A stretch of DNA of 64,000 nt from Oscillospiraceae bacterium. Lineage in GTDB: Bacteria > Bacillota > Clostridia > Oscillospirales > Oscillospiraceae. Below, in pieces: positions 1 to 8,259 of the stretch (positions are counted from its first letter, which is position 1; each line of letters starts with the position of its first letter). A program made the translations under genes and the position numbers. Where the stretch lies: the NCBI GenBank assembly GCA_015068035.1, contig SVLI01000009.1, positions 1-64,000 of the forward strand, given 5' to 3'. The notes beneath the pieces are model-generated. The model did no database searches. It was not told where the DNA came from and saw nothing but the letters and a program-made list of their open reading frames with translations.

Positions 1-54
1 CCGGGGGCGTTCCGCTTAGGAGGCGGACCCTCTATCCTGCTGAGGTACAGAGAC
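1..54 (-). tRNA. tRNA-Arg(CCT), 3' part beyond window edge
   Basis: Read on the minus strand from position 54, the sequence gives a 7-nt acceptor 5' strand (GTCTCTG), a 4-bp D stem (CCTC/GAGG), and a 5-bp anticodon stem (TCCGC/GCGGA) around the loop CTCCTAA, anticodon CCT, which reads AGG (Arg). The variable region follows and the T arm and acceptor 3' strand run off the left edge. The first D-stem pair is C-G where G10-C25 is usual; it is still paired. The truncation prevents checking the acceptor stem. Confidence 0.8.
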
Positions 55-78
55 GTGTATGAAATTTTATCTATATTA

Positions 79-107
79 TCGCTCGCCTTTTGAGCAAAGG
101 CGAGTGA
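79..107. repeat. Inverted repeat upstream of the tRNA
   Basis: CTCGCCTTT (82-90) and AAAGGCGAG (96-104) form a 9-bp stem with a 5-nt loop, extendable by about 3 bp. No T-run follows on either strand, so a terminator role is not supported. The rest of 108-425 holds no gene I can support; it carries the likely promoter of the response regulator. Confidence 0.4.
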
Positions 108-330
108 TTTAGTATAACCTTAGGAGGGGTTTATTATATCCATTTAACTAAGGGGGCATGCTGCAACTGCTGCGATGCTGCTTGCCTTATTGCTGCCGGA
201 TGCGGTACAATATACCAAAGCGGGCGCGGCGAAAGACTTAGTCATTTTATCCCATGCGCCCCATACTGTCAAGCCTTTTGCGCTTGGCGGCGATTTGCAA
301 AACTTTTAAGCAATATTAAAGCCGATTGGG

Positions 331-336
331 TATAAT
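331..336 (+). promoter_or_regulatory. -10-like element upstream of the response regulator
   Basis: TATAAT lies about 90 bases before the response-regulator start. No good -35 hexamer is seen at 16-18 bases upstream, so only the -10 is proposed. Confidence 0.35.
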
Positions 337-425
337 CTGAGCATATAGAATGCAATTTGCGAGAAAATGCGCAGCGAGGTGATCGCTTGCGCACACGGAA
401 TATGTAGGGCAGGAGGGAATGCGGC

Positions 426-1112
426 ATGAAACTGTTGCTGGCTGAAGATGAACACGCGCTGAGCGAAGCGATCGTGCTCATTTTGGAGCATAACAATTAT
501 TCTGTCGACGCGGTCTATGATGGGCAGGAGGCGCTTGATTACATCCTGTCTGAGCACTACGATGGGATTTTGCTGGATATTATGATGCCCAAAATGGACG
601 GGCTGACGGTGCTCAAGCGCCTGCGGGAGCAGGGGATCAAAACGCCGGTGATGATGCTCACGGCCAAAAGTGAGGTCCGCGACCGCGTGGAGGGGCTGGA
701 TCTCGGCGCGGACGACTATCTGCCCAAGCCCTTCGCGATGGCCGAGCTGCTCGCCCGCGTGCGCGCGCTGACAAGGCGGAGTGGGGAGTTCGTGCCGAAC
801 ACGCTGACGATGGGCGACACGAGCCTGGATCGCGACCGCTTTGAGCTGCGCTGCGGGGACAAGGCGCTGCGCCTGTCCAAAAAGGAATATCAGATGATGG
901 AGATGCTCATGCTGAATCGGGGGCGGCTTTTGTCCACGGAGCAGTTCATGAGCCGCATCTGGGGCTATGACAGCGATGCGGAAATCAATGTGGTGTGGGT
1001 ATACATCTCATATCTGCGCAAAAAACTCAGTCAGCTCGGCTCGAGGCTGCAGATCGCAGCCGTGCGTGGGCGTGGCTATGTGTTGGAGGAGCTGGATGAT
1101 CAAGGGAATTAA
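426..1112 (+). CDS. OmpR/PhoB-family DNA-binding response regulator
   Basis: This 228-residue protein is a phosphorylation-controlled transcription factor. The receiver domain covers about residues 1-115, with the acidic pocket E7/D8, phospho-acceptor D51 (in LLDIMMPKMDG), switch T79 and K101 (in LPKPFA). A winged-helix DNA-binding domain fills about 130-225 and ends with the usual RGRGYVLEE turn. An AGGAGGGA ribosome site sits before the ATG. The histidine kinase gene starts inside its 3' end (17-base overlap including the stop codon), so the two are translationally coupled partners. The signal sensed cannot be told; the DMT transporter and HtrA nearby are not obviously linked to it. Confidence 0.93.
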   Translation: MKLLLAEDEHALSEAIVLILEHNNYSVDAVYDGQEALDYILSEHYDGILLDIMMPKMDGLTVLKRLREQGIKTPVMMLTAKSEVRDRVEGLDLGADDYLPKPFAMAELLARVRALTRRSGEFVPNTLTMGDTSLDRDRFELRCGDKALRLSKKEYQMMEMLMLNRGRLLSTEQFMSRIWGYDSDAEINVVWVYISYLRKKLSQLGSRLQIAAVRGRGYVLEELDDQGN

Positions 1113-2310
1113 AAGGCGCTTTATTCTTCTGGCGATGGCGGCGCTGCTCGTCACGCTGCTGATCACCTATGGAAGCGTTTTCGGCATTCAGCGGCGCAAT
1201 GTTACCCGCGAGGCGGATCTGCTCATTACGCTGATTGCGGAAAACGGCGGAACGATGCCGGGCGGCGGATTTTACGACTTCGGGATGAATGAGGAAACGC
1301 GCTATGCAACGCGCTATTATGTGATCTGGACAGATGCAAACGGTACTATCTATGCCTCCAACATGAAAAACATCTCTGTGAGCACCGCAGCGCAGATCGG
1401 CGATCAGATGACGGAGATTTTTCAGCGGGGGAAGAGTCAGGGCTATGTTGGCCAGTCGCGCTATGCGGTCTATTCCCTGAATGACCCGGCGCAGCGCCTG
1501 ATGACGGTGGTGCTGGACCGCAGCGAAAACCTGCGTACGCTGCATCTGCTCGGCACGGTGATGTGCATCACGGGCGGGGCGGTGCTGGTGATTGTGTTCG
1601 TGCTGCTGCTTTGGCTGAGCCGCTATGCGGTGCGGCCGTATGAAAGAAACCAGGAGAAGCAGCGCCGTTTTATCACGGACGCGGGACATGAGCTCAAAAC
1701 GCCGCTGGCCATCATCTCCTCCAATGCGGAGGTGCTCGAGATGATGAACGGCGAAAACAAGTGGCTTAGCAACATCAAGGCGCAGACCGGGCGGATCACC
1801 CATCTCGTCGGCAGTATGATCGAGCTCAGCCGCGCGGACGAGGAGTGGGAAAAGGCAGAAGAACGACAGACGCTGGATCTGACGGAGGTCGTCCGGCAGA
1901 CGGTGGAGAGCTTCAGCGCCGCTGCGCAGACGCGCGGAATCGTGCTGCAAACGGAGATCGAGCCGGATGTGCACATCACGGGTTATCTGGAGGATATGAC
2001 GCGCCTGACTGGGATCCTGCTCGACAATGCGGTGAAGTATACCGACGCGCGCGGCCTGCTGCGCGTGGAGCTGAAAAAGCGCGGCAGGAGAGCGGTTCTT
2101 TCGGTTGAAAACTCCTGCGCGGGGCTGGACCGAAACACGCTGCCGCATCTGTTTGACCGCTTCTACCGGGCAGACCCGTCGAGAAGCCGGGAAACGGGGG
2201 GCTACGGCATCGGCCTTTCCATGGCGCAGATGCTGGTGCAGCGGCAGAAGGGCAAACTGACGGTGGATTATTCGCCGGAGGAGCTTATCCGCTTCACGGC
2301 CGAGCTGTAG
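1096..2310 (+). CDS. Membrane sensor histidine kinase
   Basis: I place the start at the ATG at 1096, because GGAGGAG lies just upstream and the reading frame further upstream is internal to the response regulator. The 404-residue protein has one membrane segment near residues 8-28, an extracytoplasmic sensor of about 120 residues (some 30-150), a second membrane segment near 151-175, and a cytoplasmic kinase. The H box carries H198 in TDAGHELKTPL; the N box has N311 in LLDNAVKY; the G box is GGYGIGLS near 368-375. The linker between TM2 and the H box is short, so a full HAMP domain is doubtful. It should phosphorylate D51 of the regulator encoded immediately upstream. Confidence 0.92.
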   Translation: MIKGIKRRFILLAMAALLVTLLITYGSVFGIQRRNVTREADLLITLIAENGGTMPGGGFYDFGMNEETRYATRYYVIWTDANGTIYASNMKNISVSTAAQIGDQMTEIFQRGKSQGYVGQSRYAVYSLNDPAQRLMTVVLDRSENLRTLHLLGTVMCITGGAVLVIVFVLLLWLSRYAVRPYERNQEKQRRFITDAGHELKTPLAIISSNAEVLEMMNGENKWLSNIKAQTGRITHLVGSMIELSRADEEWEKAEERQTLDLTEVVRQTVESFSAAAQTRGIVLQTEIEPDVHITGYLEDMTRLTGILLDNAVKYTDARGLLRVELKKRGRRAVLSVENSCAGLDRNTLPHLFDRFYRADPSRSRETGGYGIGLSMAQMLVQRQKGKLTVDYSPEELIRFTAEL

Positions 2311-2476
2311 GTGGCGGAGCAAAAATTTTATCTTCCGTATTAAGTTTTTTTAATGTAGACACAGTATATTGGATTTATAAGATATGGCTTTGGCGGCGCA
2401 ATCGGGCTTCAAACGGATTCGGAGTCTGCTGCGCACATGGAGCCGATGATGGATATTCAGGAAAGGAGCGTTTGAA

Positions 2477-3922
2477 ATGAATTATCCTTACGATGAGAAT
2501 AATGAGAACAAAGAAAACAGCGTGAACAACGAGAACAAACCGCAGGAAAATAATTGGTCTCAGCCTGTGCAGTACACGCAATCCCCCTATACGCCGGGGA
2601 ACTCCAACGTCTATTGGGGCAATGTTACGCCGCAGCAGACTCCGCCCCCGCCCCGGAAGAAGAAAAAATGGGTCTGGATTATGATCGTGAGCATTGTCGG
2701 CGGCCTGCTTCTTCTGGCTGCGCTCGGGTTCGGAACCCGGATGCTTATGGCCTATATCGGGGAAATTGAATTGGATGTTCCCATCTCAGAGGCTCCGACA
2801 ACGCTTCGACCGCACGTGGAAGTGGAGGAAGCGCCGGATATCCCCTATACCACGGTGCGCGTTGGCGAGGAAGGCACGCTCGCTGCGCTGGATGTGGTGC
2901 AGGTCGTGGAGGACACGATGCCGGCCATGGTGTCCATTGACGTTTTGGTCACGCAGACCTATCAGGATCCCTTTGGCGGTTTCGGCGGATACTTCGGCTT
3001 CGGCAGCGGTTACAGTTACGAGCAGGATGTTCCCGGCTCTGGCAGCGGCATCATCATCGGGCAGAATGATACGGAGCTGCTCATCGTGACGAATAACCAC
3101 GTGGTCGGAAATGCGAAAGAGATCGCCGTGAAGTTCATCGACGAGGAGAGCGTGAACGCCTACACGAAGGGAACGGATCCGAGCTATGACCTGGCGGTCA
3201 TCGCCGTGCCGATTCAGGAGATCAAGCAGGAGACGCTTGCGAGCATCAAAGTCGCTGTAATGGGTGATTCCGATGCGCTCCGCCTCGGCGAGCCCGCTGT
3301 TGCCATCGGAAACGCACTGGGCTACGGACAGAGCGTGACAGTGGGCTACATCAGCGCGCTCCGGCGCGAGGTGAATCTAACGGACGGCACCATGACGCTG
3401 ATTCAGACCGATGCGGCCATCAACCCCGGCAACAGCGGCGGCGCGCTGCTGAATATGCGCGGCGAGGTGATCGGCATCAACTCTGCGAAATACAGCGACA
3501 CGGATGTTGAAGGCATGGGCTATGCCATCCCGATCACGGATGCCATCCCGATCATCAACGAGCTGATGAATAGCGTTGTTGTGCCGGAGAGTGAGCGGCC
3601 TTTCCTGGGCATTATGGGCCAGACAGTGCCGGAATCCTACCGCAAATCTCTGGATTGGCCGGAGGGTGTGTACGTCAGCGAGATCACGGAGGACTCCCCG
3701 GCTGCGCTCTCGGGAATGCGTGCCGGTGACATCATTGTTGGATTCAACGGCAGCGAAATCGTGTCCATGGAGCAGCTGCAGGAGCAGATTGCGGCCTGTG
3801 AGATCGGCGAAACGGTGGAAGTGACCGTTATGCGCGGCAAGCGCGATGCGCGCGGCAATGTCTCCTTTGAAGAAGTGACGCTCAATGCCGTGCTGATTCC
3901 CCGCAGCGATGCAAACGAATAA
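2477..3922 (+). CDS. htrA: HtrA/DegP-like membrane-anchored serine protease
   Basis: A 481-residue trypsin-like quality-control protease of the cell surface. An Asn/Gln/Pro-rich cytoplasmic stretch (1-60) and a KKKK stop-transfer patch precede one membrane segment (about 65-92). The protease domain follows, with the triad H208 (TNNHVVG), D238 (SYDLAVI) and S320 (GNSGGALLN). A single PDZ domain is at about 375-470. A Gly/Phe/Tyr-rich insertion lies near 164-181 between the first strand and the active-site His, inside the loop that controls oligomer access in the family. The ribosome site GAAAGGAG lies well placed before the ATG. It stands alone between the sensor kinase and a strong terminator. 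Confidence 0.93.
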   Translation: MNYPYDENNENKENSVNNENKPQENNWSQPVQYTQSPYTPGNSNVYWGNVTPQQTPPPPRKKKKWVWIMIVSIVGGLLLLAALGFGTRMLMAYIGEIELDVPISEAPTTLRPHVEVEEAPDIPYTTVRVGEEGTLAALDVVQVVEDTMPAMVSIDVLVTQTYQDPFGGFGGYFGFGSGYSYEQDVPGSGSGIIIGQNDTELLIVTNNHVVGNAKEIAVKFIDEESVNAYTKGTDPSYDLAVIAVPIQEIKQETLASIKVAVMGDSDALRLGEPAVAIGNALGYGQSVTVGYISALRREVNLTDGTMTLIQTDAAINPGNSGGALLNMRGEVIGINSAKYSDTDVEGMGYAIPITDAIPIINELMNSVVVPESERPFLGIMGQTVPESYRKSLDWPEGVYVSEITEDSPAALSGMRAGDIIVGFNGSEIVSMEQLQEQIAACEIGETVEVTVMRGKRDARGNVSFEEVTLNAVLIPRSDANE

Positions 3923-3960
3923 GGGCTTCAAAACTACCCAATCTACCTTTGAATAAAGCA

Positions 3961-3998
3961 AAAACACCGGCGAGGATTTATCCTCGCCGGTGTTTTTG
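3961..3998. terminator. Bidirectional intrinsic terminator (htrA / DMT transporter)
   Basis: AAACACCGGCGAGGA and TCCTCGCCGGTGTTT pair perfectly around a TTTA loop. A T-run flanks the 3' side and an A-run the 5' side, so the hairpin can stop both converging genes. Confidence 0.9.
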
Positions 3999-4032
3999 TT
4001 GTTCTGCTATGACAATGCAGTTTTTGTTTCGG

Positions 4033-4974
4033 TCAGACATCGAATACGCCCATGATCACAATGCCGATTACAACCAGCGCAATCATGATGTAATGCCGCC
4101 AGCTGAGCTTTTCTTTCAGGAAAATGCGGCTCCAGATCACCGAGGCGATGCAGTAGGCGGAGATGATGGGCGCGCTCATGGCCAGATGGGCGCTGTCGGC
4201 AATGGCGTAGATGTAAGCAAACTGGCCGGCTGTTTCGAAGATCGCGCCGACATATTTGGGGCCTTCGGCCTTCGGCAGCAGCTTCTGGCGGCGGATCAGC
4301 ACCACATACACAAAGCTGACGATGCCGGCCAGAAGGAAGGTCAGCTCATAGGCCACGTTGGCGCTGGCCTCGTAGTCACTCGCCACGCCGGCGGTGGACA
4401 CGATGCCCTCGATCTTTTCCAGCACCATGCTGTCGGCAAAGGTGCCGGCGGCATCCAGCAGGCAGTAGGCGATGGGCAGCGCCAACGCCAGCCAGCTCTT
4501 GGCGTATTTATAGTTGCCGGCCTGCTGACGGGCGGCACGCAGATCGTCATCTTCTTTGGCTTCCACGATGCCCAGCCCGATGACACCAAGGCACACCAGC
4601 CCGATGGCGACCAGAACCAGCGGGGGATAGCTTTCGCCCATGGTGAGGATGGCCAAAATGGCCACCAGCGCGCCGGAGGCGTTGCAGATGGGGGAGGAGA
4701 TGGAAAGCTCAATGTACCGCAGGCCGACATAGCCCAGCGCCATCGACAGGATGTACAGCAGAGAAACGGGCAGATAGGTCAGAATGATCTTCCAGCTGAT
4801 GTACACATCGTTGAAAAAAATCTCATATGCAGCATGAAGTCCCATCACGACGCCGACGGCGATGACCATTTTCAGATGGGAATATTTGTCGCGGTTATCA
4901 CGACAGCCGATTTTGGAAAAAAGATCCGAACCGCTCCAACACAGCAGAGTGGCGATCGAGAGCCAGAACCACAT
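4033..4974 (-). CDS. EamA/DMT-superfamily transporter
   Basis: An integral membrane protein of 313 residues with about ten hydrophobic segments arranged as two similar halves, separated by a hydrophilic stretch near residues 135-160. This is the architecture of the drug/metabolite transporter superfamily. I start it at the ATG at 4974 because GGAGG sits 8 bases upstream; the ATG at 4989 overlaps that ribosome site. Substrate is not readable from sequence. It is monocistronic with its own promoter and shares a terminator with htrA. Confidence 0.8.
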   Translation of the reverse strand: MWFWLSIATLLCWSGSDLFSKIGCRDNRDKYSHLKMVIAVGVVMGLHAAYEIFFNDVYISWKIILTYLPVSLLYILSMALGYVGLRYIELSISSPICNASGALVAILAILTMGESYPPLVLVAIGLVCLGVIGLGIVEAKEDDDLRAARQQAGNYKYAKSWLALALPIAYCLLDAAGTFADSMVLEKIEGIVSTAGVASDYEASANVAYELTFLLAGIVSFVYVVLIRRQKLLPKAEGPKYVGAIFETAGQFAYIYAIADSAHLAMSAPIISAYCIASVIWSRIFLKEKLSWRHYIMIALVVIGIVIMGVFDV

Positions 4975-5009
4975 GATGTGAACCTCCAAATTATTTTTTT
5001 ACAGGATTA

Positions 5010-5038
5010 TGTATAACATGTATTTTTTCGATCTGCAA
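5010..5038 (-). promoter_or_regulatory. Sigma-A-type promoter of the DMT transporter
   Basis: On the minus strand TTGCAG, a 17-base spacer and TATACA stand upstream of the transporter start. Confidence 0.55.
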
Positions 5039-5080
5039 GAAAAAAGTGTTCGGATTTTGGGAATTTCAGCACATCTTCGG

Positions 5081-5109
5081 TTGACATTCAAAATGCAAAG
5101 TGCTATGCT
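5081..5109 (+). promoter_or_regulatory. Sigma-A promoter of the aromatic operon
   Basis: TTGACA (5081-5086), a 17-base spacer and TATGCT (5104-5109), with a TGC extended -10. The predicted start near 5116 puts the leader peptide about 20 bases into the transcript. Confidence 0.85.
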
Positions 5110-5136
5110 GGACGAAATTCCGGGAGGAGCCGTTTC

Positions 5137-5193
5137 ATGATGAAGAATCACGTTTTCTGCAGCAGCTATTTTTACTTTTACTTTCGCTTTTGA
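5137..5193 (+). CDS. Aromatic leader peptide (attenuator) of the aro operon
   Basis: An 18-codon ORF, MMKNHVFCSSYFYFYFRF, follows a GGGAGGAG ribosome site. Eight of 18 residues are Phe or Tyr, and six of them are consecutive alternating Tyr/Phe codons at 5167-5184. This is the hallmark of a ribosome-stalling leader peptide such as enterobacterial PheL. It sits between a strong promoter and an intrinsic terminator at 5256, ahead of aroF. Inference: starvation for charged tRNA-Phe or tRNA-Tyr stalls the ribosome and lets transcription continue. A second ATG at 5140 is in frame and could also serve as start. Confidence 0.85.
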   Translation: MMKNHVFCSSYFYFYFRF

Positions 5194-5343
5194 AGGTAAG
5201 AGTGATTTTGCTTGCGGAAATCGAAAACGGAAGACTCCATGAAGTCCGTCTTATCGAGCCACACAGAATCACTTCTGTGTGGCTCTTTTTCTTAACGGAC
5301 AGCGCATTTTGCAGCGCTGTCAAAGCTGAAAGGAGAAAATAAC
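5194..5343 (+). promoter_or_regulatory. Attenuator region of the aro operon
   Basis: After the leader stop codon, AGTGATT (5201-5207) is complementary to AATCACT (5267-5273), which forms the loop and flanks of the terminator. A ribosome that reaches the stop codon at 5191 would cover 5201-5207 and leave the terminator free to form; a ribosome stalled on the Tyr/Phe codons would leave it exposed to pair and break the terminator. A small stem (GACT 5233-5236 / AGTC 5243-5246) lies between. The pairing is my reading, not a computed fold. Confidence 0.6.
5256..5291 (+). terminator. Attenuator terminator before aroF
   Basis: GAGCCACACAGAA (5256-5268) and TTCTGTGTGGCTC (5273-5285) pair perfectly over 13 bp with a TCAC loop, followed by TTTTT. 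It lies inside the 5' untranslated region, 58 bases before the aroF start. Confidence 0.92.
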
Positions 5344-6348
5344 ATGATTGCAATTTTGAGAGCAGGCGTCCCGCAGGATCAGGTGGACAACCTCATCCAT
5401 TGGCTGGAGAGTCAGGGTCTGAAGATCCACCTCTCCACCGGTGATTATTATACCGTGCTTGGACTCGTGGGTGACACAAGCAAGATCGATATGGAGCTTC
5501 TCGCCGGGCTTGACATCGTGCAGGATGTCAAGCGCGTTTCCGAGCCGTACAAGCGCAGCAGCCGCGTTTTCCAGCCGCAGGATACCTGCATCGAGGTAGG
5601 CGGCGCGAAAATCGGCGGCGGCAATCTCTGCCTGATTGCCGGCCCCTGCTCGGTGGAGACGCACGAGCAGATCATTTCCGTTGCCAAGGCTGTCAAGGCG
5701 GCGGGCGCGCACGTCCTGCGCGGCGGTGCGTTCAAGCCGCGCACCTCTCCCTATGACTTCCAGGGCCTCGGCAAGCTCGGACTCGAGATGCTCAGCGAGG
5801 CAAAGAAGGAAACGGGACTTCCCATCATCACCGAGGTGATGAATCTCAACCAGCTGCCGCTTTTCGACGATGTGGATATCATCCAGATCGGCGCGCGCAA
5901 TATGCAGAACTTCGACCTGCTCAAAGAGGTCGGCAAGCTCAACAAGCCCATTCTGCTCAAGCGCGGCCTCTGCGGCACGATCAAGGAGCTGCTCATGAGC
6001 GCGGAATACATCATGTCCGAGGGCAACGAGCAGGTCATTCTCTGCGAGCGCGGCATCCGCACCTATGAGACCTATACCCGCAATACACTTGACCTCTCCG
6101 CCGTGCCGACGCTGAAAAACCTCAGCCATCTGCCTGTTGTGGTCGATCCCAGCCACGCCACGGGCCAGGCCAAGCTGGTCAAGCCCATGTCGCTCGCGGC
6201 GGCAGCCGCCGGGGCGGACGGCATTATGATCGAGGTGCACAATGACCCGAAGAACGCCTGGTGTGACGGCGCGCAGTCCCTCACGCCGGAGCAGTTTGCG
6301 GATGTGGCGGCGCGTGTGCGCCGTTTGGTGGAGGCGCTTGCGGAATGA
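5344..6348 (+). CDS. aroF: 3-deoxy-7-phosphoheptulonate synthase (type I-beta, with regulatory domain)
   Basis: First committed step of the shikimate pathway: phosphoenolpyruvate plus erythrose 4-phosphate to DAHP, in the cytoplasm. The 334-residue length and layout match the AroF/AroG-beta family: an N-terminal ferredoxin-like domain (about 1-66), known in this family to bind Phe/Tyr for feedback control, then a TIM barrel. Visible signatures are [10 protein letters not shown], the [16 protein letters not shown] segment, ILLKRGL, and [11 protein letters not shown] near the end. The ATG follows AAAGGAG. It heads the operon directly after the attenuator, so it is the gene most immediately regulated; the next gene overlaps it by 4 bases. 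Confidence 0.96.
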   Translation: MIAILRAGVPQDQVDNLIHWLESQGLKIHLSTGDYYTVLGLVGDTSKIDMELLAGLDIVQDVKRVSEPYKRSSRVFQPQDTCIEVGGAKIGGGNLCLIAGPCSVETHEQIISVAKAVKAAGAHVLRGGAFKPRTSPYDFQGLGKLGLEMLSEAKKETGLPIITEVMNLNQLPLFDDVDIIQIGARNMQNFDLLKEVGKLNKPILLKRGLCGTIKELLMSAEYIMSEGNEQVILCERGIRTYETYTRNTLDLSAVPTLKNLSHLPVVVDPSHATGQAKLVKPMSLAAAAAGADGIMIEVHNDPKNAWCDGAQSLTPEQFADVAARVRRLVEALAE

Positions 6349-7178
6349 ACGTCGGAATCGTTGGACTCGGCCTGATCGGCGGCTCTATGGCGAAAGCCTA
6401 TGCCGCGGCGGAGCACCGTGTGCTCGGCGCGGACATCAACCGGGTCATTCTGGATTTTGCTATTTTAGCGGGCGCCGTGGCAGCGCCCCTGGACGATACA
6501 ACGCTGCCGGAGTGCAAACTTGTGCTTCTGGCGATCCCGCCGCAGGCGGCCGTGGAATGGCTGCAGGCAAACTGCGGCAAAATCAGCAGGGATGCTGTTG
6601 TCATTGACCTCTGCGGCACCAAGCGCGTGGTGTGCAATGCCTGCTTCCCCCTCGCGGAAAAGCACGGCTTTCGCTTCATTGGCGGACACCCCATGGCGGG
6701 CACGCACAACTCGAGCTTCAAGTATGCCAAAGCCAATCTCTTCCGCGGCGCGCCGATGGTGCTTGTGCCGCCGGAAGGCTGCGACATGGCGCTGCTTGAG
6801 CGCATCAAGCATCTGCTGGAGCCGGCTGGCTTCGGCAAGCTTTCCGTGACTACGGCCGAGGAGCATGACCGCGTGATCGCCTTCACCTCGCAGATGGCGC
6901 ACGTGGTTTCCAACGCTTACATCAAAAGCCCGACGGCCACCGTGCACAAGGGCTTTTCCGCGGGAAGCTACAAGGATCTGACCCGCGTGGCATGGCTCAA
7001 TCCCGACATGTGGGCGGAGCTGATGCTGGAAAACCGCGACTGCATGCTCTATGAGCTGGATGTGCTGCTGGAAAATCTTAAGGCCTATCGTGACGCGATC
7101 GCGCAGGACGATTTTTCTGCGCTGCGGCAGCTTCTCGACGAGGGAAGACGCATCAAGGAACTGGTGGACGGCCGATGA
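6345..7178 (+). CDS. tyrA: Prephenate dehydrogenase
   Basis: Oxidative decarboxylation of prephenate to 4-hydroxyphenylpyruvate, the tyrosine branch. The 277-residue protein has an N-terminal Rossmann fold with GLGLIGGS and, after it, the family motifs GGHPMAGT and a helical dimerisation domain. No ACT domain follows, so end-product control must act elsewhere (on AroF or through the attenuator). Start ATG overlaps the aroF stop as ATGA, and its own stop overlaps aroB in the same way. An arogenate preference cannot be excluded from sequence. Confidence 0.94.
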   Translation: MNVGIVGLGLIGGSMAKAYAAAEHRVLGADINRVILDFAILAGAVAAPLDDTTLPECKLVLLAIPPQAAVEWLQANCGKISRDAVVIDLCGTKRVVCNACFPLAEKHGFRFIGGHPMAGTHNSSFKYAKANLFRGAPMVLVPPEGCDMALLERIKHLLEPAGFGKLSVTTAEEHDRVIAFTSQMAHVVSNAYIKSPTATVHKGFSAGSYKDLTRVAWLNPDMWAELMLENRDCMLYELDVLLENLKAYRDAIAQDDFSALRQLLDEGRRIKELVDGR

Positions 7179-8227
7179 AGACGGTGGAAGTAAAGGCTTC
7201 GCGAAGCTACCGCGTGGAGATCGGCGGCGGACTGCTGGACAGCCTTGGCGAAAAGGCCGCGGCTCTGCTGTGCGGACGCACGGCGGTCATCGTCAGTGAT
7301 GACATCGTCGCCCCGCTCTATGCCGCGCGCGCCAAAGCCTCTCTGGAGGCGGCGGGCTTTGCGGTTTGCAGCTTCGTTTTCCCGCATGGGGAGGCGTCCA
7401 AATGCGGCAGCACCTATCTGGAGCTTGTGAACTTCCTTGCGCAGGAGAGGCTGGGACGTGACGATCTGCTTGTCGCGCTCGGCGGCGGCGTGGTCGGTGA
7501 TCTGACCGGCTTTGCGGCCGCGACCTATCAGCGCGGCGTTGGGTATATTCAGGTGCCCACGACGCTGCTTGCGATGGTGGACAGCTCCGTCGGCGGCAAA
7601 ACCGCCATTGACCTGCCCGCGGGCAAGAACCTCTGCGGTGCGTTTTATCAGCCGCTTCTGGTGCTTTGCGACACGGAGACGCGCAAAACGCTGCCGGAGG
7701 ATATTTTTGTCGACGGCTGCGCGGAGGTGATCAAATACGGCGTGCTGGGGGATGAAAGCCTGTTTTGCACGCTGGAGTCCGGCCCTGCCGCGCAGGACTG
7801 GGAAGAGATCATTGCCCAATGCGTTGCCATGAAGCGCGATCTGGTGCAGGCGGATGAATTTGACACCGGCAGCCGCCAGTTCCTTAATCTTGGCCACACG
7901 CTCGGACACGCCGTGGAGGCGGGCAGCAATTTTTCGCTCTCCCACGGCAAATCCGTTGCCATCGGCATGGCGATGATCGCCCGTGCCGCGGAAAAATTTG
8001 GGTTCTGCGCGGCGGAAACGCAGCAGAAGATAGAAAACATCCTCGCAGCCTACGGCCTGCCCCAACACACGGAGCTGCCCGCGGACATGCTCTGTGAAGC
8101 CGCGCTTGGCGACAAAAAGCGCCGCGGTAACCGCTTGACGCTGGTGCTGCCGGAGACTATCGGCCACTGCCGTCTGCACAAAATCGACATTCGCGAGCTG
8201 CCCGACTGGATCGGCGCAGCACTTTGA
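7175..8227 (+). CDS. aroB: 3-dehydroquinate synthase
   Basis: Converts DAHP to 3-dehydroquinate using NAD and a divalent metal. The 350-residue protein shows GGGVVGDLTGFAA (NAD/substrate loop), the VPTTLLAMVDSSVGGKTA block, the EVIKYG motif and the metal-binding helix LNLGHTLGHAVE with its histidines, all in the family order. Length is normal. It overlaps tyrA by 4 bases and precedes aroA by 32 bases. Confidence 0.96.
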   Translation: MKTVEVKASRSYRVEIGGGLLDSLGEKAAALLCGRTAVIVSDDIVAPLYAARAKASLEAAGFAVCSFVFPHGEASKCGSTYLELVNFLAQERLGRDDLLVALGGGVVGDLTGFAAATYQRGVGYIQVPTTLLAMVDSSVGGKTAIDLPAGKNLCGAFYQPLLVLCDTETRKTLPEDIFVDGCAEVIKYGVLGDESLFCTLESGPAAQDWEEIIAQCVAMKRDLVQADEFDTGSRQFLNLGHTLGHAVEAGSNFSLSHGKSVAIGMAMIARAAEKFGFCAAETQQKIENILAAYGLPQHTELPADMLCEAALGDKKRRGNRLTLVLPETIGHCRLHKIDIRELPDWIGAAL

Positions 8228-8259
8228 ACCGACATTAAATTATAAAAGGAGGCAGCGCT

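Noticed and set aside
3949-5016. Plus-strand frame opposite the DMT transporter
   Set aside because: Starts inside the terminator and reads Asp/His/Gln-rich antisense sequence.
5110-5343. T-box riboswitch before aroF
   Set aside because: No specifier stem or T-box consensus (AGGGTGG-type) is visible; the Tyr/Phe leader peptide explains the region.
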